Positions 36,133-43,806 of a DNA stretch of 64,000 bases are shown here, in pieces. The translations under genes and the position numbers were made by a program. The first letter of the stretch is position 1; each line of letters begins with the position of its first letter. The stretch comes from Shewanella olleyana (GTDB taxonomy: Bacteria > Pseudomonadota > Gammaproteobacteria > Enterobacterales > Shewanellaceae): the NCBI RefSeq assembly GCF_023283825.1, contig NZ_JAKILD010000008.1:62001-126000 (forward strand), given 5' to 3'. The notes beneath the pieces are model-generated. The model was not told the DNA's origin, ran no database searches, and was given only the letters and a program-made list of their open reading frames with translations.

Positions 36133-37166
36133 AAAACCAACTCTGTTGGCCAGCCAAACTTATTCACCAAATCTTGAAGGTTTTTAGGACGATATTTCTC
36201 ATCACTATCCCAACGTTGTTTCACTGATTGATGGATCAGCATTGGCTCGCCCATTGGCGCCATATCTCGATATAGTTTGCGTTTAATACGATAAAAATTG
36301 CGGCGGGAATTATGCAATTTAGCTAAAGGCGCGGCTGATACTTGATCAATCAAGTGCGACTCAATGGTTAGCTTTTTAGCTTGAGCCTCGCCTAGCATCC
36401 ACAATAACGCGTTATCCGATAACATCTGCCCTTGGTTATCGGGTTGATAACTACCACCAATATTACTGTGTGCACCAGCAAACCAGACCTGCTTCATATC
36501 CATAGTATCTCTTGGCTGCCAAATTGTTGGTTCAAAATCTTGTCGATGTTCATCAATAGCTAATGCATGACGGGCCACTTTGACATTACTGCCAATTTTA
36601 GTGTCATAGAACTCATCTTTATCTTCAAATAAGCCTAAGAATGAGCTGGGGATCCCCATTGCGCCAACAGTATCCCACACTCCGACGAACTCAATGTCAC
36701 GTGATGGGTGAGAAAATTCTTGCCTAAACGCCAATGACTTCGCACCTTCTGGCGCATAGCTTTTAGCTTGGGTTTTATAATGCTCAAAAGCTTGTTGAAT
36801 GAGTTTTGCATCAGGACGCTTTACGATTCCGCAGTTGTTAATCAGTCCACAAAGGCAGCGCATAGTGTATGAACCACGGCTAAAGCCAAATAAATATATT
36901 TCATCGCCTGGTTGATAGTTCTGCACTATATAACGGTAGCCATCTAGAATATTCTTATGCAGCCCTCTTCCTGTCGCGCCGCCGATGACTTTGTCGTAGT
37001 ACGAACCCACTCCCCAGTCGTAAAATACTTGCTGTGGCTTACCATCTGTCGCTACAGGGCTAATCGCTCTGGCGAGTCTCAGCACGTTAGTTGCCTGATC
37101 TTCATTAATGTCTTCTTCAGGGCGATTCCAAGTGCCATCAGCACAAATAATAATCCGTTTATTCAT
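36129..37166 (-). CDS. DUF2235 alpha/beta hydrolase (phospholipase-like)
   Basis: A 345-residue protein starting MNKRIIICADGTWNRPEED, the signature of DUF2235. The nucleophile elbow is GFSRGS with Ser96; a later Asp (VGVWDTVGAMG) and His (WFAGAHSNIGG) complete the usual triad. The family includes type VI secretion phospholipase effectors (Tle1) but also many stand-alone cytosolic hydrolases. No VgrG, PAAR, Tae or immunity gene is next to it, so an effector role is not supported by context. Stop codon lies in a 13-bp repeat. Confidence 0.88.
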   Translation of the reverse strand: MNKRIIICADGTWNRPEEDINEDQATNVLRLARAISPVATDGKPQQVFYDWGVGSYYDKVIGGATGRGLHKNILDGYRYIVQNYQPGDEIYLFGFSRGSYTMRCLCGLINNCGIVKRPDAKLIQQAFEHYKTQAKSYAPEGAKSLAFRQEFSHPSRDIEFVGVWDTVGAMGIPSSFLGLFEDKDEFYDTKIGSNVKVARHALAIDEHRQDFEPTIWQPRDTMDMKQVWFAGAHSNIGGSYQPDNQGQMLSDNALLWMLGEAQAKKLTIESHLIDQVSAAPLAKLHNSRRNFYRIKRKLYRDMAPMGEPMLIHQSVKQRWDSDEKYRPKNLQDLVNKFGWPTELVL

Positions 37167-37344
37167 TTTTATTCCTTGGTCGCTTACAACTGATAACTAA
37201 TGCTATATAAGGTTCACTTTCAACATGGGCAACATGTTACCAAAATCATTTTGTTCGACTTTTAGACAATAGTCATTCCTGCAAAAGTATCGTTTACTGA
37301 TTAATCCTGAATAACTAAATGCTAAAGCAGTAAAAGGAATGCCC

Positions 37345-37887
37345 ATGTTAACAACTGAACAATCGGTGTTAGTGATCATTGATGTCCAAGGCAAGCTTGC
37401 TCAAGTCATGCAACAATCACCTGAATTACATAAGCAACTCGGCATTTTGATTCAAGGAGCTCAGTTATTTGATATGCCTATTTTATGGGTGGAGCAGCTC
37501 CCTGATAAATTAGGCGGAACCACTGCTGAGTTAGCAGAACTGTTAAGTAAAACGACTCAGGTCATCCCAAAATCTTTTTTCAGTGCTTGGCAAAGCCCTG
37601 ATTTTCAGCAGCAACTGGCCAGACTTAATCGCTGCAATATCATTCTTGCAGGTATTGAAACCCATGTGTGTGTTTATCAAACCTGCCAAGACTTACTGGC
37701 TAATCGTTATAACGTTCACTTAGTTGCCGACGCTGTATCGTCACGCACCAGCGAAAATAAGCAGCTAGGGATCCAAATGATGACCCAATTAGGCGCGAGG
37801 ATAACCAACACTGAGTCTTGTTTGTTCGAGCTTCAACATCAAGCCAGTGGAGAGCGTTTCAAGTCTCTTCTAAAGTTAATAAAGTAA
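37345..37887 (+). CDS. isochorismatase family cysteine hydrolase
   Basis: A 180-residue Rossmann-like hydrolase. Catalytic triad by position: Asp in LVIIDVQGKL, Lys in VIPKSFFSAW and Cys in GIETHVCVYQTC. The GIETHVC phrase and ADAVSSRTSENK resemble the YcaC/nicotinamidase-related branch. ATG at 37345 is preferred over 37339 because AAGGA ends just before the latter. Substrate unknown. The stop codon closes the first unit of a 12-bp repeat. Confidence 0.92.
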   Translation: MLTTEQSVLVIIDVQGKLAQVMQQSPELHKQLGILIQGAQLFDMPILWVEQLPDKLGGTTAELAELLSKTTQVIPKSFFSAWQSPDFQQQLARLNRCNIILAGIETHVCVYQTCQDLLANRYNVHLVADAVSSRTSENKQLGIQMMTQLGARITNTESCLFELQHQASGERFKSLLKLIK

Positions 37888-37923
37888 TTAATAAAGTAAT
37901 TAATAAATCAATTAATAAATCAA
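37876..37923 (+). repeat. 12-bp tandem repeat, four copies, duplicating the stop codon
   Basis: TTAATAAAGTAA twice, then TTAATAAATCAA twice, then a partial unit. The hydrolase ends Leu-Ile-Lys-stop on unit 1 and the identical Leu-Ile-Lys-stop is repeated in frame in unit 2. Confidence 0.9.
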
Positions 37924-38078
37924 TTAATTTAATAACTTAACATACCATGACAATTGTCATCGACTCTAATGACAATATTCACTTACCGCAAAAAGGCAAG
38001 TTTAATAGACTTATTCCATCGACATAACACATCGGTTTGAAGACTTTGATCATTACAGTCATTTAAAAGGAGCACGTC

Positions 38079-38177
38079 ATGGGATGGGAACATATCGCAA
38101 TATTAAGTCTATGTATTGGCGCAATTAATCAATTAGTGCCAGTACTTTTAGCCTTAATCGAGAAAGAAAAAAGCTAA
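38079..38177 (+). CDS. 32-residue putative membrane microprotein
   Basis: A short frame from ATG 38079 to TAA 38177 with an excellent Shine-Dalgarno, AAAAGGAG, 6-7 bases upstream. The product starts MGWEHIAILSLCIGAINQ and ends LIEKEKS: one hydrophobic helix (about residues 6-27) with a charged C-terminal tail, the usual look of bacterial single-span small proteins. A terminator lies 80 bases downstream, so this can be a free-standing transcript. I do not recognise it. Codons and RBS support it; no homology could be checked. Confidence 0.65.
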   Translation: MGWEHIAILSLCIGAINQLVPVLLALIEKEKS

Positions 38178-38256
38178 TACCGAAGTAAACGATGAGGAGT
38201 TACTCTCCTAGTTTTTACTAAGAACACCTTTTTAGCTAAAAGCACATTTTTTAACT

Positions 38257-38287
38257 AAGAGCGCCTTGGGTGCTCTTTTTTATTTTT
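38257..38287 (+). terminator. intrinsic terminator after the 32-residue gene
   Basis: AAGAGCGCC-TTG-GGTGCTCTT with one wobble pair, followed by TTTTATTTTT. The 626-base spacer 37888-38513 otherwise holds only the repeat above and the small gene. Confidence 0.85.
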
Positions 38288-38513
38288 AGTGAAAAAGTGA
38301 GCTTTAATAAAGCCAGTGTCACCTAAAGTGGACAGTGGCTTTATTAAATTTGTATTATTTTTGTTCAATTTGAACATCTGGATTTTGTAATGAGCTAAAC
38401 TAGTTGATAGTTTTATGGAAATGATTGTATTTCTGTTATTATTTACAACCAAATAATCATAATTTAGTGGATTAGCATCAGTCTATCCAAGTTCATATGC
38501 CATAGGTAAAAAT

Positions 38514-38798
38514 ATGATTAACCACTTCACAGTCCTCGGCGTTAAAGCCAGTGCCAAAGAAGACGAAATAAAGAAGGCCTATAAACGTTTATCAAATAAG
38601 TTTCATCCCGATAAACTGATTAATGCTTCAGAAGAAGAAAAACATCTCGCAGCCCAGCAGTTGCATCGAGTAAAAGATGCCTATGATGTTTTGTCTGATA
38701 AGAAATTAAGAACGGCCTTTATTAAAGATTTTAATAATGTCATCGTAACCAATCCTACAGCGGCAATGACCGAGCTGTGGGACCAATTTTATTCTTGA
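38514..38798 (+). CDS. stand-alone J-domain protein
   Basis: A 94-residue protein that is little more than a J domain: NHFTVLGVKASAKEDEIKKAYKRLSNKFHPDKL with the essential HPD motif (residues 33-35), then KDAYDVLSDKKLRTAF. It lacks the G/F region, zinc fingers and client-binding domains of DnaJ, and ends after a short tail (ELWDQFYS). J domains stimulate DnaK ATPase, so it should recruit DnaK to some partner, likely a product of the next three genes (gap of 7 bases). First gene of a four-gene operon. Confidence 0.9.
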   Translation: MINHFTVLGVKASAKEDEIKKAYKRLSNKFHPDKLINASEEEKHLAAQQLHRVKDAYDVLSDKKLRTAFIKDFNNVIVTNPTAAMTELWDQFYS

Positions 38799-38805
38799 GA
38801 ACCCC

Positions 38806-39339
38806 ATGAGCAAACCACTTAATATCTCACGTATTAATGAGTTAAAAAATAATGCCTATGACAATATCGAGTCGTATAACGATCCCGATAGCCCAGAAGC
38901 ATTAGCTAAATTCACTGACTCAATGAAAGCGATTTTGTTAGCCGACCCGTCGATGCTTGCAGCTGTGCCAGAATACTTGCCTGTTGCCCTATTCAATCGC
39001 GTTCGCTTTTCAGATGCCGCTAAAACCAAGTGGGCGACATGGATAGATACTTCGACGATGCCGTCGTGGGATGAGTTTAAAGTTACGATTCAATTTAATA
39101 ATGACGATGTACCTTTAGTTCTTGCTGTGCGCAAATATTCAGAAGAATTACTGATAGAAAGCTGCGCCGTCGTTTACTTGCTTAATACTCAAGATAACGT
39201 CGTCGCCCCAAGCAAGTCATTCAGCAGTTCTGATTCAGATGCGAGCGATGACGGTTATGACCCATATAATGACGATGGTGATTACGACGACAGTGATGAA
39301 GAAGGTTATTACGATCAATATGATGACGAGGAGCGCTAA
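38806..39339 (+). CDS. unknown protein with highly acidic C-terminal tail
   Basis: A 177-residue protein I do not recognise. Residues 1-137 look like a mixed helical and strand domain (ADPSMLAAVPEYLPVALFNRV; SWDEFKVTIQFNNDDVPLVLAV). Residues ~138-177 are a tail almost wholly of Asp, Glu, Ser and Tyr (for instance DDGYDPYNDDGDYDDSDEE). Acidic tails often bind basic or unfolded proteins or metals. The stop overlaps the start of the next gene (TAATG), so the proteins are made together. Confidence 0.8.
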   Translation: MSKPLNISRINELKNNAYDNIESYNDPDSPEALAKFTDSMKAILLADPSMLAAVPEYLPVALFNRVRFSDAAKTKWATWIDTSTMPSWDEFKVTIQFNNDDVPLVLAVRKYSEELLIESCAVVYLLNTQDNVVAPSKSFSSSDSDASDDGYDPYNDDGDYDDSDEEGYYDQYDDEER

Positions 39340-40100
39340 TGAGCAACAACCTTATTGAACTTACCGCTGCAGAGATTAAAGATCTTGCAGATGTAGAGCC
39401 GCAACAAGCTAGCAAGCGCTTCGAAATTATTGCTAATACCATGTCTGACGATCAACTTGTTGATGTTATCGAACACATGGATATTGTGACCTTGACGCAA
39501 ATTAACAGTCATCACGATATCTCTTGCCCATCGATCATGTCTGAGTTGATGTCGCCAGAGCAAATTCGTGACATCGTCTGCCAGCAGCCACTGTATTGGG
39601 AAGAGCAAATCAAAACCAATGCTGATGAATTGATGCATCATACTTTTGAGTTTTTGACTTACCTGATTCGTATTCAAGGAACTGAAGAAAAACAAGCCGC
39701 TATTTTAGAATGTATTGCTGAAGATCCAGCGGGCTTATTCTACCTTTCAATTCCGTTTATTGAGCTCATTCTCGCCCCTTCAGGTGAGCAAGATGGCAAT
39801 ACTATTTACGAAAGTTTTGATGACGAAGATGATGGTGAAACCGTAGGTTATAGCAACTGGCAAGCAGATGAAGAAGCTCACAGTTTAGCTATGGACGACC
39901 CACGCAGTTTATACGCTCTGATTAAACAGCTGACACCAGATGTGGCTTCATCGATTAAGAATTTACTCCGCAATGAAAGCTCTGGTTGGGAGCAAATCAT
40001 TGGTAAGTTCGTTAATGAGCTTGTACTGCAGGCCAAAGAGAAAAACGAAGTGGCTGATGAATACGCTGAAGTCGATGACATGTTTACTTTTCTTGATTAA
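39339..40100 (+). CDS. unknown protein of the J-domain operon
   Basis: A 253-residue, mainly helical acidic protein, not recognised. The first part (AAEIKDLADVEPQQASKRFEIIANTMSDDQLVDVIEHMD) reads like repeated helical hairpins, and an acidic insert ESFDDEDDGETVG (about residues 155-168) recalls the tail of its neighbour. A strong Shine-Dalgarno, GAGGAG, is inside the end of the preceding gene. No signal peptide or membrane helix. Function unknown. Confidence 0.8.
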   Translation: MSNNLIELTAAEIKDLADVEPQQASKRFEIIANTMSDDQLVDVIEHMDIVTLTQINSHHDISCPSIMSELMSPEQIRDIVCQQPLYWEEQIKTNADELMHHTFEFLTYLIRIQGTEEKQAAILECIAEDPAGLFYLSIPFIELILAPSGEQDGNTIYESFDDEDDGETVGYSNWQADEEAHSLAMDDPRSLYALIKQLTPDVASSIKNLLRNESSGWEQIIGKFVNELVLQAKEKNEVADEYAEVDDMFTFLD

Positions 40101-40112
40101 GGAATCGAGTTA

Positions 40113-41012
40113 ATGCAATTAGCATTACGTGATAATAACCAAGGTCCCTATTTCAGTCGTGTACTTGAATATGGACGTATAGAAGAACTTTTAACCGACG
40201 AACATGTCACTCAAATAAAATCCAAAGCGATTTTAATGAGTTTAAAACTGGCAGATAAGTTTTATAACAAGCATAAAATGCATTTGCTTGAGCACGCAGC
40301 CCACGATGTAATTGGTGTTGTCAGCTTGGGATTAATTGCGCTAACAGGTCAAGAGCCGGCTGGCTCAGTGGCTCTTTTGCAACAGCCTGATGGCGTGCTT
40401 AAGTGTTTTCAAAAGGGCTGGAGCATGTTGACGATAGTCAGCAAGCATATGCATGGCAATGAAAACTCCTTGTACGGTGATATTAATCCATTGTTGTTAG
40501 AAAAAATCTCGACGCCACCGGATGCGGAAGAATGGCTAGGATGGCAAGACTACCAAACAGCGTTGAAAGATCATCACAATCAAGAAGCCACTAAAGTTCT
40601 ACTGGAGACTTTTTACGCTAAAGTCGAGCTTGACCCATTATTCAGCCTTGGGCTTGAAAGTGTGTTAGCAGAAGCTGTGTTGTACCGCATTATGTTTGAT
40701 GATGCCAGAGTCCGTGAAGACATGAAAAAGCGCTTACGCAAAATTGAACTTGATGAAAACTGGTTCAGTATAGATGCAATCACCATCCATACTGAACGTG
40801 CATTAAGTCATTTACCTGAAACGCTGGCACAAACAATTCGTGAAGACCTAGGTAAGCATTTCTATCAAGAATTATTGCGTACACTTAAGTTTGCTAAGAA
40901 GTATCGCGAACTAGCGCTTGATGATGCTAGCCCTGAAAAACTAGAACGCTTTGAGCAAAAACATGGTTTACAGAGTGTGCTGCTAGGTTGGCAAGATACT
41001 ATTGAGTTTTAA
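40113..41012 (+). CDS. unknown protein, last gene of the J-domain operon
   Basis: A 299-residue soluble, mostly helical protein with no motif known to me. It has AAHDVIGVVSLGLIALTGQEPAGSVALL (a mildly hydrophobic part around residues 62-90) and a charged C-terminal half (DARVREDMKKRLRKIELDENWF). AAGGAA stands 10 bases before the ATG, 12 bases after the previous stop. A perfect terminator 133 bases downstream ends the operon. The stop codon is in the first unit of a degenerate repeat. Confidence 0.8.
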   Translation: MQLALRDNNQGPYFSRVLEYGRIEELLTDEHVTQIKSKAILMSLKLADKFYNKHKMHLLEHAAHDVIGVVSLGLIALTGQEPAGSVALLQQPDGVLKCFQKGWSMLTIVSKHMHGNENSLYGDINPLLLEKISTPPDAEEWLGWQDYQTALKDHHNQEATKVLLETFYAKVELDPLFSLGLESVLAEAVLYRIMFDDARVREDMKKRLRKIELDENWFSIDAITIHTERALSHLPETLAQTIREDLGKHFYQELLRTLKFAKKYRELALDDASPEKLERFEQKHGLQSVLLGWQDTIEF

Positions 41013-41085
41013 AGGCTTAATTTTAGAAACTGAATTTAGAGACTAGTTTTAAAGACTGGGTTTTAAAGATTGAGTTTTAAGAACT
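41004..41085 (+). repeat. degenerate 13-15-bp tandem repeat, six copies, over a stop codon
   Basis: Units such as GAGTTTTAAAGGCTT, AATTTTAGAAACT, GAATTTAGAGACT, AGTTTTAAAGACT, GGGTTTTAAAGATT and GAGTTTTAAGAACT. The stop TAA 41010-41012 is in the first unit. Confidence 0.8.
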
Positions 41086-41144
41086 AAATTCTAGCTATCA
41101 AATGCTAACTTCAGAAGTCAGATAATGACTGAGTCAAATATTAA

Positions 41145-41176
41145 GGACAACGAAGCTAACTTCGTTGTCCTTTTTT
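41145..41176 (+). terminator. intrinsic terminator of the J-domain operon
   Basis: GGACAACGAAG-CTAA-CTTCGTTGTCC, an 11-bp perfect stem, then TTTTTTATT. Confidence 0.95.
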
Positions 41177-41327
41177 ATTACGCATTTTGCAGAAAACATC
41201 TCACTCACTATCAGGTTGATCTAAATCTAATTAAACACGTATTCTTAATAAGCCGTATTATTGAAGCAGATGGATGAAGAATGAGCCTTCAGCAGTACCT
41301 CACTTTCCTTCAAAATGAGTTGTCACT

Positions 41328-42635
41328 ATGAGTAAAGAAGTAGCCAAAGTACCTAGTAGTCGTTTTTCAAGACTGAGTAAAATGGGTGGTCTCGCCTCTC
41401 GATTAGCTGGAAATGTATTGGTTGAAGGCGCAAAGCAGCTCAGTAAAGGCCAATCACCAAAACTTCAAGAGCTGGTTCTGACGCCTAAAAATATTTCTCA
41501 AGTGGCTGAAAAACTGGCCCAGCTTCGCGGCGCAGCAATGAAAGTCGGTCAAATGATTTCAATGGATACTGGCGACTTACTTCCTGCCGAGTTAAGTGAA
41601 ATTATGGCAAGGCTACGTGATGATGCTAAAGCAATGCCCCACAAACAACTAGTCGAGATCCTCAAGCAACAATGTGGTCAGGACTGGCTAGCCCCTTTTG
41701 CACAATTTGAACTGCGCCCTTTTGCTGCGGCCTCCATCGGTCAAGTACATCTTGCTTATTTAGACTCAGGTGAAAAGCTGGCAGTTAAAATTCAATACCC
41801 TGGCATTAAAGACAGTATCGATAGCGATATTGATAATGTCGCAACCTTACTAAAAGTGGCTCAACTTGTCCCAGACCACGTACAGTTTGATAAGTTGCTC
41901 AACGAAGCAAAAGCCCAGCTTCATCATGAAGCAGACTACGAATATGAAGCAAATCTACTAAAGCAATATCAGCAATGGGTAGCAAACGATGACAGATTCA
42001 TCGTCCCCAAAGTTTACGACTCGTTAAGTACTGATAGTATTTTAGTGATGGAGTTTATTGAAGGTGAAGCCATTGAAACTGTCGCTCGCCTCGACCAACA
42101 AACCCGAGATAATGTCGCAACCCAATTGTTAGCTTTATTTTTAGATGAACTATTTGAATTTAAGTTAGTGCAGACCGACCCTAATTTCGCCAACTTTATG
42201 TATCAAGCAAGCAATGACAAAATCGTGCTTTTAGACTTCGGCGCAACTCGTTCTATCTCTGACACACTTTCGGCAGGTTATCGTAAATTGATGCAAGGGG
42301 CGATGACTAGCGATAAAGCATTGATGACACAAGCCGCTTCCGAGATTGGCTTCTTTCAAAAAGACATTACTCCTGAACAGCAACAACTCATCGTCGATAT
42401 TTTCTATCAAGCATGTGAGCCGCTGAGAAGTGAAGCTGAATATGACTTTGCTAGCAGTAATCTTGCAAAGCGCATTACCGATGCAGCTAAATCGATGAGC
42501 ACTAAACCAGATGAGTGGCACACCCCACCTACAGATGCGATTTTTGTGCACCGAAAACTAGCTGGTATATACCTTCTCGCTTCACGAATAAACGCCAAAG
42601 TAGACGTTAAAAAGCTCTTTCTAAGCCATCAATAA
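41328..42635 (+). CDS. ABC1/UbiB family atypical kinase (AarF/COQ8-like)
   Basis: A 435-residue protein of the ABC1 family. Seen: the KxGQ motif (AAMKVGQMISMD, about residue 82), the alanine-rich nucleotide loop (FAAASIGQVHLA), ATP-binding Lys in LAVKIQYPG, the catalytic-type DPNFANFM and metal-binding DFGATR. The family includes UbiB, needed for ubiquinone synthesis, but genes in the ubi operon have C-terminal membrane helices and this one does not, so it is likely a paralogue acting on lipid or quinone balance. Stands alone. Confidence 0.92.
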   Translation: MSKEVAKVPSSRFSRLSKMGGLASRLAGNVLVEGAKQLSKGQSPKLQELVLTPKNISQVAEKLAQLRGAAMKVGQMISMDTGDLLPAELSEIMARLRDDAKAMPHKQLVEILKQQCGQDWLAPFAQFELRPFAAASIGQVHLAYLDSGEKLAVKIQYPGIKDSIDSDIDNVATLLKVAQLVPDHVQFDKLLNEAKAQLHHEADYEYEANLLKQYQQWVANDDRFIVPKVYDSLSTDSILVMEFIEGEAIETVARLDQQTRDNVATQLLALFLDELFEFKLVQTDPNFANFMYQASNDKIVLLDFGATRSISDTLSAGYRKLMQGAMTSDKALMTQAASEIGFFQKDITPEQQQLIVDIFYQACEPLRSEAEYDFASSNLAKRITDAAKSMSTKPDEWHTPPTDAIFVHRKLAGIYLLASRINAKVDVKKLFLSHQ

Positions 42636-42786
42636 TGCCACTAAGATTATCTTTCTCAACAAAGATTAACCTGAACTTTCTCAGTTATTGTTTAAATCTG
42701 GCTGAGTTATGGCAGTATAGAAATTCAGTAAAATAAGCTATTGCTATGCTTATGCTCGCCAGCGGTTAATCATTCGAGACTCTTAT

Positions 42787-43626
42787 ATGTCCACTTTCTT
42801 CATTAAAAAGTCCACTCAGTTATTGACTAAGTTAGTTTGTATTAGCATCGCGGCTGTCGCTTCTTTAATTCCTGCTCAAGCAAACGCTAATTCAATTTCT
42901 GATTCAAGTACAAGTTCAGATTTAGTCCAAACACAGGAACAGCCAGTTAAGGGTGAGTTAACCATTACGCCATTATCAGAGACTTTATTTGTCCATGAAT
43001 CTTTTATGCAAACCCAACAATATGGTTTTGTTGGCTCCAATGGCCTCATTCTCGTTGATGCTAACAAAGCCTATTTAATTGATACACCATGGAGCGAAAC
43101 TGATACTGAAAAATTAGTTGAATGGATTAAACAGCAAGGCTTTTCATTAGAGGCTAGCGTTTCAACTCACTCCCATGACGATCGCACTGCTGGAATAGAT
43201 TATTTAAATCGCATTGGCGTTGCTACCTACGCTTCTGAACACACCAATAAACTGCTTGAACAAGCGGGTAAAGCGACAGCAAACCACAGCTTTAAAGAGG
43301 GGCAATTCGACTTTGTTGAAGACAAAATTGAAGTCCACTTTGTTGGAGCTGGGCATACTGTCGATAATCTCGTAGTGTGGTTTCCTCAATCAAAATTGCT
43401 TTATGGAGGCTGCTTAGTCAAAAGCCTTGGCAGCAAGAGTTTGGGTTATTACGGCGAAGCTGATTTAGACGCTTGGCCAAAGTCGATTAGCAATTTACAA
43501 ACTCAATTTAGTCAAAGTGTTCAAGTACTTCCAGGACACGGAAAAATGGGCGATCAACAGCTACTAAGCCACACTATTTGGTTACTGGAACAACACGCAG
43601 CTAAAACAGCCACACAGTCCAAATAG
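42787..43626 (+). CDS. bla: subclass B1 metallo-beta-lactamase
   Basis: A 279-residue zinc hydrolase with signal peptide (cleavage near AQANA-N, residue 35). All six B1 zinc ligands are present: His128, His130 and Asp132 (THSHDDRTAG), His190 (GAGHTVDN), Cys209 (GGCLVKS) and His251 (LPGHG), with the substrate-binding Lys212. ATYASEHTNKLL and NLVVWFPQSKLLYGGC closely resemble IMP and the chromosomal SFB-1/SLB-1 enzymes described in Shewanella. Expected to hydrolyse penicillins, cephalosporins and carbapenems in the periplasm. No integron, IS or regulator is adjacent, so it looks resident. Stop codon is in a 9-bp repeat. Confidence 0.93.
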   Translation: MSTFFIKKSTQLLTKLVCISIAAVASLIPAQANANSISDSSTSSDLVQTQEQPVKGELTITPLSETLFVHESFMQTQQYGFVGSNGLILVDANKAYLIDTPWSETDTEKLVEWIKQQGFSLEASVSTHSHDDRTAGIDYLNRIGVATYASEHTNKLLEQAGKATANHSFKEGQFDFVEDKIEVHFVGAGHTVDNLVVWFPQSKLLYGGCLVKSLGSKSLGYYGEADLDAWPKSISNLQTQFSQSVQVLPGHGKMGDQQLLSHTIWLLEQHAAKTATQSK

Positions 43627-43665
43627 CCCAAATAGCCCAAATAGCCCAAATAGCCCAAATAGCCC
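43621..43665 (+). repeat. 9-bp tandem repeat (AAATAGCCC)x5 duplicating the stop codon
   Basis: Five perfect copies. The beta-lactamase ends Lys-TAG in the first; because the unit is three codons long, TAG recurs in frame in all five. Confidence 0.95.
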
Positions 43666-43806
43666 AAATCACCATGGAAACTAAACAACTTATGCAATAA
43701 AAAATGACAATCCACTGTCCTACTAAGACGTGAATAATCATATTTCTAGCTAAAATATCCCAGCTATATTTTGGTTTATTTTAAATACCCACACGGAGAG
43801 TTAACT

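Noticed and set aside
36129..37166. Type VI secretion locus around the DUF2235 gene
   Set aside because: No VgrG, Hcp, PAAR, Tss or immunity gene within reach.
41214..41230. TTGATCTAAATCTA as an FNR box before the ABC1 kinase gene
   Set aside because: One mismatch in the second half-site and no promoter elements in register; too weak to list.
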